DNA of 64,000 nt, taken from NCBI GenBank assembly GCA_026003895.1, contig BPIC01000006.1:229495-293494 (forward strand). Reading direction: 5' to 3'. The position numbers were made by a program, and so were the translations under genes. The first letter of the stretch is position 1; each line of letters starts with the position of its first letter. The notes beneath the pieces were generated by a model. It was given only the letters and a program-made list of their open reading frames with translations, was not told where the DNA came from and ran no database searches. Positions 38,890 to 47,999 of the stretch are shown here, piece by piece. The stretch comes from Dehalococcoidia bacterium (GTDB taxonomy: Bacteria > Chloroflexota > Dehalococcoidia > SpSt-223).

Positions 38890-40278
38890 CTACCGCTTGC
38901 GCGTTGGGCCGCGGCGTGCCACCGGATGGCGCGGCACAGGCGTGTCGGCCCGATAATCGGGGATGGGGTCCAGCCCAACGTGGTGGGCCAGCTTCTTGTC
39001 GACAAGGCGCGAACTCAGACGCGGCTCGAGGTCTTCCGGGCGACAGTTCGTCGTGAACACGGTGGGCAGCTTGGCGTTGTAGCGATAGTTGACAAGCTGA
39101 TACAGCTTCTCTTCTGCCCACGGGCTCGACGAGTGGGCGCCGAGGTCATCGAGGATGAGGAGCGGAGCCGTGCGCACGGTTTCGAACAAACCGTCGTATC
39201 GCACCGGGCTATCCGGCGCGAATGTCGAGCGCAGGTGATCGAGGAAATCGGGAACAACCGCGAAGTAGACGGGTTTGCCAGCAGCGATGCGCGCATTCGC
39301 GATCGCGGCGGCGAGATGCGTCTTTCCAGTGCCGCAGGGGCCGGTCAACAACAGCCAGCCCTCGGGCTGCTCGGCAAAGCGCTTGGCGCTGGCGAACGCT
39401 GCTTCCAGCCTACTGCGCTGGTCCGCGGTGGAAAGATCGGCCCGGGCGGCATCAAAGCTATCGAACGTCATCTCCCGCAGCAACTCCAACCCCATCGCTC
39501 CGACGCGTTGGAAGAGGGGAGATTGGCTGCCCTCGAGCTCAATGACGGCCGAGACCTCTTCGTCGGTCAGGCGGACGCGCAGCCGCTCCGGCAGAGCATC
39601 GATCGACGTTGCCAGCGTGAACACCGTCGGCAGCCGCGTGTTGTAGCGCCGGTTCACAATCTGGAACAGCTTCTCCTGCGCCCATTCAGAGCTGGTCGTC
39701 GCCCCGAAATCGTCCAAGATGAGCAGCGGCGATTGGCAGACCTGATCGAAGAGTTCGTCGAAGCGGGCCTCGGCGTTGGGCGCAAAGGTCGAGCGTAGGT
39801 AGTCGAGGAGATCAGCGACGACCAAAAAGAGGGCGGGGTCGCCACGGTCGATGGCCGCGTTGGCAATCGCGGCCGCGAGGTGCGTCTTGCCACAGCCGGG
39901 CACACCGGTCAACACCAGCCAGCCGTCAGGACGCTCGGCAAACGCCTTGGCTTGAGCGACGGCGAGCCGGTACTGCTCGGGGAACCGGCCATAGCGGCCT
40001 TCCGGGCGCAGGTTGGCGAACGTCTTCTCGCTGAGAGCGCCGAGCATGGCCTGCTCGCGTAAGATCGCCCGGCGATGGGTAGCGAAGTGCTCTTCTTGGC
40101 ACCGGCAGAGAATTGCGCGGCCAAACTGCGGATGGCCGGGGGGAACATCGAGGCGGACATAGCCTGCGTCAAAGCAGATCGAACAGGCTGGCTCAGCGGG
40201 CTCGGCGGGGGTCGCCGCCGGCCGAGCGGAAATAGCGTTCCCAGCCCTCTGGCGAAGTATCCGCGCCAACGGCTCCAT
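38890..40278 (-). CDS. Tandem AAA+ DnaC/DnaI-like helicase loader with N-terminal Cys cluster
   Basis: Two P-loops GVPGCGKTHLAAAIANA and GPCGTGKTHLAAAIANA; N-terminal CSICFDAGYV...ILCRCQEEH; two Walker B motifs PLLILDDFGA / PLLILDDLGA. Confidence 0.92.
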   Translation of the reverse strand: MEPLARILRQRAGNAISARPAATPAEPAEPACSICFDAGYVRLDVPPGHPQFGRAILCRCQEEHFATHRRAILREQAMLGALSEKTFANLRPEGRYGRFPEQYRLAVAQAKAFAERPDGWLVLTGVPGCGKTHLAAAIANAAIDRGDPALFLVVADLLDYLRSTFAPNAEARFDELFDQVCQSPLLILDDFGATTSSEWAQEKLFQIVNRRYNTRLPTVFTLATSIDALPERLRVRLTDEEVSAVIELEGSQSPLFQRVGAMGLELLREMTFDSFDAARADLSTADQRSRLEAAFASAKRFAEQPEGWLLLTGPCGTGKTHLAAAIANARIAAGKPVYFAVVPDFLDHLRSTFAPDSPVRYDGLFETVRTAPLLILDDLGAHSSSPWAEEKLYQLVNYRYNAKLPTVFTTNCRPEDLEPRLSSRLVDKKLAHHVGLDPIPDYRADTPVPRHPVARRGPTRKR

Positions 40279-40924
40279 CGCTTCTTCCCTCCACCCGCCA
40301 CCGTTCGAGGATGCGCGAAATATAGCGCCAGTTTCGACGGTTCATGGTCACCGCCAGCCGGAAGGCGTCCTCGATCCAGGCGGCAGGAAACTCCTCTTCG
40401 GCAGCACGTAATTCATCGGCCAACAGCGGCGTCAGCAGGCCGATGTTCTGCTCATACAACTGATAGACGTTCGGGCGTGGCGCACTGATTGGCATCTCCT
40501 TCCGCTTGGCGCTCGTCTGGCCGATGTTCAGCTCGCCACGCTCCAGCCGCTCGATCGCCGCCCGGTCGCGCTCACTGTTCAGGAAGATGAGCGTCTCCTC
40601 GCCGCCTTCGCGCCCGACGATCACCTCGATCAGGGTACCGCGCTGCACCGCCAGCCGGAGGGCGCGCCGCAGCTCCTGGAGGGGCGGTCCCGACGCCGCG
40701 AGGCTCGCCAGCAGGACCCGATCGGTATCCAACTCGGATCGAGTGACGAATCGCGGGAAGACTTTCTTTTCGCTGATACGCCAGAGCACGTGCAGCGTCA
40801 GCTTCAGTTCGGCAACGTCGGAAATCGCCGGCGCCAGTTCGCTAAAGAGGGCAACCGGCGTCGGAATCGTCCGAGCGCGGCTCGGAAAGCCGGCAAACGG
40901 CTGGTCACCGGTCGTCACGGACAT
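40193..40924 (-). CDS. DnaD-domain replication initiation protein
   Basis: NVYQLYEQNIGLLTPLLADELRAAEEEFPAAWIEDAFRLAVTMNRRNWRYISRILERW. Confidence 0.9.
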   Translation of the reverse strand: MSVTTGDQPFAGFPSRARTIPTPVALFSELAPAISDVAELKLTLHVLWRISEKKVFPRFVTRSELDTDRVLLASLAASGPPLQELRRALRLAVQRGTLIEVIVGREGGEETLIFLNSERDRAAIERLERGELNIGQTSAKRKEMPISAPRPNVYQLYEQNIGLLTPLLADELRAAEEEFPAAWIEDAFRLAVTMNRRNWRYISRILERWRVEGRSDGAVGADTSPEGWERYFRSAGGDPRRAR

Positions 40925-42278
40925 TCAGGTTGACGAACTTCGTCGTCTTTTCGAACCAGAGCAGACTGATCTGGCCAGTCGGGCCGTTGCGGTGCTTCGC
41001 CACAATGATGTCGACAATCCCGCGCGGATAGGGCTTGGTCGGAAAGCGCTTTTCCCACTCCTTTTCGGTGTAGTAGACATCTTCTCGGTAAATGAACAGG
41101 ACGACATCGGCGTCCTGCTCGATCGAGCCCGACTCGCGGAGGTCGGAGAGCATCGGAATGTGGGGCGAGCGCGATTCCACCGCGCGCGACAGTTGGGAGA
41201 GCGCCAGCACCGGCACGTTCAACTCACGCGCGAGCGCTTTCAGCGAGCGAGAGATTTCGCCGATCTCCTGCACTCGGTTATCGCTCCCCGAGCCATGAAT
41301 GAGCTGCAGGTAATCGACAACGATTAAGTCGAGCGGATGTTCAGCGTGCAGCCGACGGAGCTTGGCACGCAGGTCGGCCATCCGCGCTGCCGGCGTATCG
41401 TCGATAAAGATATTCAAGTCGGAGAGCGTGCCGATCGCCTCCATCAGCCGCGCTTGCTCGGCGTCCGACAGTTGGTCGAGGCGGATTCGGCGCGAGTCAA
41501 TCCCCGACTCGCTGGCGAGCAACCGGTTCGCGAGCTGTTCGCTCGACATCTCGAGCGAGGTGACTGCGACGGTCGCACCCTGCAGACGCGCGGCGTTCAG
41601 CGCAACGTTCAAGGCAAAGCTCGACTTGCCCATTCCGGGCCGCGCCGCGAGGATGATGAGGTCCGAACGCTTCAGTCCGCCGAGCAGCCGATCCAGATCG
41701 ATGAACCCGGTCTTGACTGCCTCGACCAGCGAGTCGGACTCGGGAACGGCGATTGTCCCTTCGAACAGCTCATCAAGAATATCGCGGAGATGGACGAAGC
41801 CTCGGCGCGCCCGGGTAACGCGGAGGCTGTAGACCAGATCCTCGACCTGGGCCATCGCGCCCTCGATGTCCGAACCCGCCTGATAGCCGATAGCAGCGAT
41901 TTGGCCGCCAACGGCAATTATCCGCCGCTGGATCGCCGTTCGCTTCACGATTCCGGCGTAATACTCGGCATGGAGCGAGGTCGGGGTTTCAGCGATCATT
42001 TGGGCGAGGTAGATCGGCCCCCCGGCATCCTCGAGGCGGTTGCGGTCTTCGAGCTCGCGAGCGACCGTAACAAGGTCGATCTTGGCCTGCCGGTCAAACA
42101 GCGCCACGACCGCTTCGTAGATCCAGCGATGTCGGTCGTAAAAGAAGTCTTCGGGGTCGAGAACGGCCTGCAGTCGGGCAAGAATGTCAGGGTCGACGAG
42201 GACGCTGCCAATCACCGCCTGTTCGGCGGCCTGATCATTTGGCGGTAGCCGGTCCACCGCAGAGTCGTTGATTAGCAT
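40905..42278 (-). CDS. dnaB: Replicative DNA helicase DnaB
   Basis: LPPNDQAAEQAVIGSVLVDPD, LIILAARPGMGKSSFALNVALNAA, QLSRAVESRSPHIPMLSDLRESGSIEQDADVV. Confidence 0.97.
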   Translation of the reverse strand: MLINDSAVDRLPPNDQAAEQAVIGSVLVDPDILARLQAVLDPEDFFYDRHRWIYEAVVALFDRQAKIDLVTVARELEDRNRLEDAGGPIYLAQMIAETPTSLHAEYYAGIVKRTAIQRRIIAVGGQIAAIGYQAGSDIEGAMAQVEDLVYSLRVTRARRGFVHLRDILDELFEGTIAVPESDSLVEAVKTGFIDLDRLLGGLKRSDLIILAARPGMGKSSFALNVALNAARLQGATVAVTSLEMSSEQLANRLLASESGIDSRRIRLDQLSDAEQARLMEAIGTLSDLNIFIDDTPAARMADLRAKLRRLHAEHPLDLIVVDYLQLIHGSGSDNRVQEIGEISRSLKALARELNVPVLALSQLSRAVESRSPHIPMLSDLRESGSIEQDADVVLFIYREDVYYTEKEWEKRFPTKPYPRGIVDIIVAKHRNGPTGQISLLWFEKTTKFVNLNVRDDR

Positions 42279-42325
42279 CGTGCTCCTTGTCGCCGACTCC
42301 GTCCAGGACCGGGCCGCCCTCCCAG

Positions 42326-42793
42326 CTAGGCGGAGGCTGCTGCGGTTTCGGGGCTGGCGATCACGACCTTGAGCGTCGGAGTGAGATCGCGTCGCAGCCG
42401 AATGGTGACCTCGTGCTCCCCAACGCGCCGAATTGGCTCCTCGAGGTGCACAAGGCGCCGGTCGATCTCGATACCCTGCTGAGTCTTCAGCGCCTCGGCG
42501 ATGTCGGCGGCGGTGATGGACCCGTAAAGGCGCCCCTCCGAGCCGGCACGAGCGGTGATCGTCACAACCGTCTCGCCCAACCTTCCAGCCAAGGCGCGGA
42601 GTTGCTCGCTTTCCTTCGCCAGCCGTTTCTTCTCCTGCTCGATCGCCGCCTCGTGCTGCTTCAGCATGGCGCTGTTGGCGGCAACCGCGAGCCCTTTCGG
42701 GAGCAGATAGTTCCGCGCAAAGCCGTTCGCCACATCCTTCACGTCACCCGGCTGGGCGACGTTCTCGACTTCTTTCAAAAAAAGCACTTTCAT
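42326..42793 (-). CDS. rplI: 50S ribosomal protein L9
   Basis: MKVLFLKEVENVAQPGDVKDVANGFARNYLLPKGLAVAAN. Confidence 0.97.
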   Translation of the reverse strand: MKVLFLKEVENVAQPGDVKDVANGFARNYLLPKGLAVAANSAMLKQHEAAIEQEKKRLAKESEQLRALAGRLGETVVTITARAGSEGRLYGSITAADIAEALKTQQGIEIDRRLVHLEEPIRRVGEHEVTIRLRRDLTPTLKVVIASPETAAASA

Positions 42794-42943
42794 CGTGTGG
42801 GTCCACCATCGAATGGCCGCGCGGCGCCCGCCGGTCGCGCAGCACGTTGAATGAAGAAGGCCACGCCCCACGGGGCGTCGCAGTATCGCTGGGCTGATTA
42901 TATGGGCGGGCGTCGGAGCCCTACAAGCAGCTAAGCTGCTTGC

Positions 42944-43735
42944 CTAATCGTCATCAGGGATCGGCACGGGAGAGGGCTCGGGAACAGCCGGCTCGCGCGG
43001 TGCCGGCGCTGGAGGCGCTGCGGACGCCGGTGGGAGGCTGACGAGCGGCATCGACCGATCGAGGCCACGCTCGCGGCGGGGCGGCTGAGGAAAGGCATCG
43101 ATCGTCTCGCGGAACGTCTTGACGACGCTGACCCCCTCCTCATCGTCGACCGAGACGCACACCGCCGCAACGCTGGCGTCGCGCAGCGAGACAAGTTGGT
43201 CCGCCGCGAAGTCGGTAGCAACGGTGACGACGAGAGGCCGCGCACTGAGCGCACCCAGCCGCAAATAGTTCAGCAGCTCATCTACCGAGAGACGTTTGCC
43301 GACCGTCTCATCAACCAAGACAATGTCGACAGGGAGCACGGCAATGGCGCGTAAGCTGCCATCTGGTGTGTCGAGCGGCAGTCGCAGCACCTTTGCGCCT
43401 TCCTCGGTCCGCAGCGCGACCGCATCAGCGCCCAGACCGATGACCATGAAGTCAGCCCCGAGCGCCTTGAGGTCGGGAAGATCCTCGGCGTGGTTTCCGG
43501 CTTGGACGCCGACGATCGCGCCGAGCTCGGCAATCGCCTCGGCCGTCGCGTCGCGAGCATCCACGATAATCGCGTCGGCGACGCCCACGAGGTCCTTCGC
43601 CAGACCGAAGTTGCCCCCGACATTGGCGATCAGCCCGATCCCGGGCGCTTTTGGCTTCGGTCCGCCAGCGACAAACCCCATTCTCGGTGGAACGCCGCGC
43701 GCTGCAGCGCGCAGCTTATCGATCAACTTGCTCAT
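42944..43735 (-). CDS. Conserved hypothetical protein (possible TIM-barrel-like), proline-rich C-terminus
   Basis: MSKLIDKLRAAARGVPPRMGFVAGGPKPKAPGIGLIANVGGN. Confidence 0.75.
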   Translation of the reverse strand: MSKLIDKLRAAARGVPPRMGFVAGGPKPKAPGIGLIANVGGNFGLAKDLVGVADAIIVDARDATAEAIAELGAIVGVQAGNHAEDLPDLKALGADFMVIGLGADAVALRTEEGAKVLRLPLDTPDGSLRAIAVLPVDIVLVDETVGKRLSVDELLNYLRLGALSARPLVVTVATDFAADQLVSLRDASVAAVCVSVDDEEGVSVVKTFRETIDAFPQPPRRERGLDRSMPLVSLPPASAAPPAPAPREPAVPEPSPVPIPDDD

Positions 43736-43781
43736 CGTTTCCTGCTTTGCGTGGCCGGATTGATCCGGCCGCGATGGCTTC

Positions 43782-44276
43782 CTATTCGGCGCAGCCGCCG
43801 GGTGCGACGCGCTCCCAAAACGCCGCGAGCTGGCGCAGCTCGTCCTCGCTGAACTTGCTCAGGAAGCGCTCGCGCAGTTGGGCAAGGTGGCTCACTCGCG
43901 CCGCCTCGAGCTTGGCGCGCCCTTTTGGGCTAATGGCAGCATACAGGCCGCGTCCGTCGTGCTCACAATGATGCCGCTCGATCAAACCGTCGTGCGCCAG
44001 CCGATCGACAAGCCGAGTCAGCCCCGACGGCGAAAGAAACACCGTGTGGGCGAGCTCGGTCATGCGCAACCGGCCACCCGGTGCGAGCGCCAGCCGCGAC
44101 AACACTTCGAAGGAGCTGAGCGAAAGGTTGTGTTCCGCGACGAGATCCGTGTCCAACTGGCGAACGATGTTGGCATGCGTGCGCAGAAAACCCAGCCAGG
44201 CGGCGCTTTCCGCGGGGTCAAGATCTTGTGCAACTCCCGCGCACGCGTCTTTTGTCGCAAGGGTATCCATCATCAT
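43782..44276 (-). CDS. MarR family transcriptional regulator
   Basis: LSLSSFEVLSRLALAPGGRLRMTELAHTVFLSPSGLTRLVDRLAHDGLIERHHCEHDGRGLYAAISPKG. Confidence 0.93.
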   Translation of the reverse strand: MMMDTLATKDACAGVAQDLDPAESAAWLGFLRTHANIVRQLDTDLVAEHNLSLSSFEVLSRLALAPGGRLRMTELAHTVFLSPSGLTRLVDRLAHDGLIERHHCEHDGRGLYAAISPKGRAKLEAARVSHLAQLRERFLSKFSEDELRQLAAFWERVAPGGCAE

Positions 44277-44306
44277 CCTGTTGCAGTGTAGCAGGGAAGA
44301 GCCGAA

Positions 44307-44323
44307 TTCGAAAAGCGTTCGAA
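44307..44323. promoter_or_regulatory. Candidate MarR-type operator TTCGAA-N5-TTCGAA
   Basis: Two TTCGAA half-sites spaced 5 bp, ~30 bp upstream of the MarR start. Confidence 0.45.
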
Positions 44324-44620
44324 CACGCCGGCCCGCAAGGAAGAGATCGGCCTCGGTCCCACGATTGGACAGCTTCGCTTCGGAGGCGAAGCGCCCATTC
44401 ATCGCGGTTTGTCGGACCACCGTGCCGTGCGCGGGTCGTTCGCCAGCGAGGATGGCCGAGTTTGCCGGAGCGGCGGCTTCGTCTCAATTCAGGGGGTCGT
44501 CGTATGCGACCTCTGCCGCAGCGCCTCGGCCGGTAGTGTGTGCGAGAACAACTCGAGCGCACGATGGGGCTGGCACCGTGACCCGCGACGTTCAGCCGCC
44601 GCACGACGCGGCTTCGTCAG

Positions 44621-45070
44621 CTATCCGGGTCGGATCAGTGTCGCGTAGATCACGGCCGCGAGGCCGAGGCCGCCGACGATGCCGCCACACAGCCCAACGA
44701 TCATGCCAATGGTGAGCACGCTAGCAACGAGCGGGGCGCGCGATGGCGGTTTGGCGATCACCACGACTGACTCCGGCGGCGGTGCGGTCGCCACGGCCGG
44801 TGCGGGCTGACCGACGACTGCGGCTTCGGCCGGCTGCGCCACGCCGACACCCTCCGGCGCAGCCGGCTGCTCAACGACGACCTGCTGAGGATCACCGACG
44901 TCGACCGGCGGCACAACTCTGCGTTCACCGGTCGTAACGAGCGTCACGACTCCCTTGTCGTGCTCGACGACGTAGCCGAGCTCGCACTGCGGACAGGCAA
45001 AGCCGAGATCGTGTTCATCGAATAAGAGCGGTGTCCGGCAGCCAAAGCACGGGATTCGCATCCGCGCCAT
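44621..45070 (-). CDS. Zinc-ribbon, proline/alanine linker, C-terminal TM protein
   Basis: MARMRIPCFGCRTPLLFDEHDLGFACPQCELGYVVEHD; C-terminal hydrophobic segment. Confidence 0.75.
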   Translation of the reverse strand: MARMRIPCFGCRTPLLFDEHDLGFACPQCELGYVVEHDKGVVTLVTTGERRVVPPVDVGDPQQVVVEQPAAPEGVGVAQPAEAAVVGQPAPAVATAPPPESVVVIAKPPSRAPLVASVLTIGMIVGLCGGIVGGLGLAAVIYATLIRPG

Positions 45071-45193
45071 CGCGTCCTCCGGCACGAACTGTAGCCGATT
45101 GGCAATGCGCCGGGAATCGCTTTGGGTCCGTGCCTCCGGGACGCCGCGGAGCCGATGGTTGCGCAGGAGCAGGGAGCCGCCTACCCTGTCGCC

Positions 45194-45835
45194 ATGCGAG
45201 ACGTTCACCTGACCGCGGAGGACCTTGCGCTCTTGCGGACGTTACGACGCTATCTCGCCTTGGACGACCCGCTTGGGGCGCGAGCGACGGTTCCAAACAT
45301 CGTCCGCTACATCGCGCTCCGCGACTCGGCCGACGAAGCAGCGCAACGAGGCGCAGGCCGACAGGCGGCGGGCTATCGCCTCCAACAGCTCGGCCTCGAG
45401 CGCCAGCATGTCGTGAGCCGGTTTGTCACCGTCGGCGTGGTTCTCCTGCTGCTGACGCTGACGTTGGTCGAAGGGGTGCGGGCTTGGAGCGACTTCAGCC
45501 GAATCGTTCCCGGGCTCCAAGCGGCGCTAGGCGCGGCGACCAGCCCTGATTTTTCGAAGGTCGACGCCAGCTTCCTCGTACCGGATCCCCTGCGCGGGCG
45601 CTTCACGCCTGACCCGGAGCGCGCGTTCGCACCAGTCATCGAAGACTATCGCCAGCGTTCCCAAGCGGGAATCGCCGAGGTGCGCGGCGCGGTGACCGGG
45701 ACGGCAGTTCATCTCTTGCTGGCCGTCGTGCTCGGGGTCGGGGCGCTCGTTTTCGCCGTTCTCCAACCACACGAGCTGGTTCGGCGTTGGCTGCTTCCCC
45801 TGCTCGGTCGGCTGTTGCTCCTGCGAGGGCCCTGA
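45194..45835 (+). CDS. Hypothetical two-TM membrane protein
   Basis: MRDVHLTAEDLALLRTLRRYLALDD; two hydrophobic segments flanking a periplasmic-like domain. Confidence 0.7.
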   Translation: MRDVHLTAEDLALLRTLRRYLALDDPLGARATVPNIVRYIALRDSADEAAQRGAGRQAAGYRLQQLGLERQHVVSRFVTVGVVLLLLTLTLVEGVRAWSDFSRIVPGLQAALGAATSPDFSKVDASFLVPDPLRGRFTPDPERAFAPVIEDYRQRSQAGIAEVRGAVTGTAVHLLLAVVLGVGALVFAVLQPHELVRRWLLPLLGRLLLLRGP

Positions 45836-45889
45836 TCACCGCCGAAGCTCCAACATTGTGAACGGGTCGCGATCAGAGCTTTTACCGAC

Positions 45890-45906
45890 GTTAACGTTGC
45901 GTTCAT
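45890..45906 (+). promoter_or_regulatory. Candidate Pho-box-like direct repeat GTTAACgttgcGTTCAT
   Basis: Two GTTnAy units at 11-bp period, ~70 bp upstream of the phoX-like start. Confidence 0.4.
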
Positions 45907-45975
45907 CTTCCTCGCCTACCGTCCTGGTGATCGGGCAGCGCCCGATCGAGTGTGACTTCGCGAAGGAGATCCAGT

Positions 45976-47961
45976 GTGACCGACCGAGACACGTCAATTG
46001 GCACTCCCGATCACGGCGTCGGCGAGCTGTGGGGCGATGTGCTCGACCGCTTCTTGAGCCGCCGTGGCTTCCTGAAGGCGAGCGCGGCGCTCGGCGCAGC
46101 GACGGCCGCCTCCGGTCTTGCGCTGAATGCCCCGGCAGCGGATGCGGCAGGGCTCGACTTCACGCCTATCCCCGGCGATCCGCCGGACGCCGATCGCCTT
46201 GTGGTCGCACCCGGGTATCGGATGCAAGTGCTGATCCGGTGGGGCGACCCAATCCTCCCGGGCGGCGAGCCGTGGAGCCCGGAGCGGCAGAGCGCCGAAA
46301 TGCAAGAACGCCAATTCGGCTATAACTGCGACTTCGTCGGGTATCTCCCACTCCCGTATGGCTCGAACAACCCGAACCGGGGCCTCCTCGTGGTCAATCA
46401 CGAGTACACCAACCCCGAATTGATGTTTGCCAATTTCTCGCTCAGTCGCCTGACGAGGGAGCAGGCGGACATCCAGATTGCGGCGCATGGGATTTCGGTG
46501 GTCGAGGTCGAGCGCCGGCCGGACGGGACGTGGCGCTACGTGCCCAATTCGCCGTACAACCGGCGAATCACGGCAAATACCCCGATTCAGCTGACCGGTC
46601 CCGCCGCAGGCCATCCCTGGTTGGTCACGAGCCAAGATCCAACCGGCAGTTGGGTGCTCGGCACGTTGAACAACTGCGCCGGCGGCAAGACCCCGTGGGG
46701 CACCGTCCTGTCGGGCGAGGAGAACTTCAACGGCTATTTCGATAACGCAGGTCAGATCCCGACCAGCGACCCACGACGCGCAAGCATGAACCGCTACGGC
46801 ATCCCCACCGGGATGGGACGCTACCAGTGGAGCCGCTATCACGACCGCTTCGACGTCGCCAAGGAGCCAAACGAGAGCTTCAAGCACGGCTGGGTCGTAG
46901 AAATCGACCCCTACGATCCGACCTCGACGCCGAAAAAGCGCACCGCCCTCGGCCGGCGCAAGAACGAAGCTGCGACCTATGCCATCAACCCCGACGGGCG
47001 GCTGGCGATCTACATTGGCGACGATGAGCGCTTCGACTATGCCTACAAGTTCGTGCCAACGGGCCGCTTCAACCCCAACAATCGGGCAGCGAACATGGAT
47101 CTGCTCGACAGCGGCACCCTGTACGTTGCCAAATTCAACGACGACGGCACCGGTCAGTGGCTCCCACTGGTCTGGGGCGAAGGCCCACTGACGCCTGCCA
47201 ACGGCTTTGGTTCGCAGGCAGACATTCTGATCAACACCCGCCAAGCTGCCGATGCCCTTGGCGCGACGAAGATGGACCGGCCGGAAGACTTCGAATGGAA
47301 TCCGGTGAACGGCAAAGTCTATCTCGTGCTGACGAACAACAGTGACCGGGGCGCACCGGGCCGTGCCGGGCCGGATGCCGCCAACCCGCGGCCAAACAAC
47401 CGCGCCGGCCACATCATCGAGATCACCGAAGCGAACAACGACGTTACCGCCACCACGTTCACGTGGAACATTTTCATCCTCGCTGGGCGGCCAAGCGACC
47501 CAACAAGTTGGTATGCCGGGTATCCGAAGGATCGCGTCAGCACCTTGGGCGCCCCGGACAACATCGTCTTCGACCAGTTGGGGAACATGTGGGTGGGCAC
47601 CGATGGCGCAAGCTCGGCGGTGCAACTCAACGATGGCCTGTTTGCCGTCCCCCTCGAGGGAAGCGAGCGCGGCCATCTCCAGCAGTTCTTCAGCGCCGTT
47701 GCCGGTGCGGAGGTCTGCGGGCCGGAGTTCAACACCGACGAGACGACGCTCTTCCTCGCCGTCCAACACCCGGGCGAAGACGGTACGGTCGAAAACCCGA
47801 TCAGCACGTGGCCAGATGGGCTGCCCTACCCGAGGCCGTCCGTCATCACCATCGTTGCCGAAAACGGAGGCCGCATCGGCATGGCAGGCAGCACCGGCCG
47901 ACAAGCTGCCTCACGGCCGACTGGCGGGCTCGGAGACCTGTTCCGCAACCTTCTCCCCTAG
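45976..47961 (+). CDS. PhoX-family (DUF839) alkaline phosphatase, Tat-exported
   Basis: SRRGFLKASAALGAATAASGLAL Tat motif; GLLVVNHEYTNPELMF; MDRPEDFEWNPVNGKVYLVLTNN. Confidence 0.93.
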   Translation: MTDRDTSIGTPDHGVGELWGDVLDRFLSRRGFLKASAALGAATAASGLALNAPAADAAGLDFTPIPGDPPDADRLVVAPGYRMQVLIRWGDPILPGGEPWSPERQSAEMQERQFGYNCDFVGYLPLPYGSNNPNRGLLVVNHEYTNPELMFANFSLSRLTREQADIQIAAHGISVVEVERRPDGTWRYVPNSPYNRRITANTPIQLTGPAAGHPWLVTSQDPTGSWVLGTLNNCAGGKTPWGTVLSGEENFNGYFDNAGQIPTSDPRRASMNRYGIPTGMGRYQWSRYHDRFDVAKEPNESFKHGWVVEIDPYDPTSTPKKRTALGRRKNEAATYAINPDGRLAIYIGDDERFDYAYKFVPTGRFNPNNRAANMDLLDSGTLYVAKFNDDGTGQWLPLVWGEGPLTPANGFGSQADILINTRQAADALGATKMDRPEDFEWNPVNGKVYLVLTNNSDRGAPGRAGPDAANPRPNNRAGHIIEITEANNDVTATTFTWNIFILAGRPSDPTSWYAGYPKDRVSTLGAPDNIVFDQLGNMWVGTDGASSAVQLNDGLFAVPLEGSERGHLQQFFSAVAGAEVCGPEFNTDETTLFLAVQHPGEDGTVENPISTWPDGLPYPRPSVITIVAENGGRIGMAGSTGRQAASRPTGGLGDLFRNLLP

Positions 47962-47999
47962 GCTCGTCCCTCGCGACAGCTGATCCCCCTCGCCCCGGT

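Noticed and set aside
42924-42942. CAAGCAGCT-A-AGCTGCTTG inverted repeat as a rho-independent terminator
   Set aside because: Strong stem just past the stop of 42944..43735 but no T-run follows; left as a hairpin of unknown role.
45994-47904. 636-aa minus-strand ORF opposite the PhoX gene
   Set aside because: Antisense shadow ORF typical of high-GC DNA; the + strand encodes a clear PhoX homolog with Tat signal.
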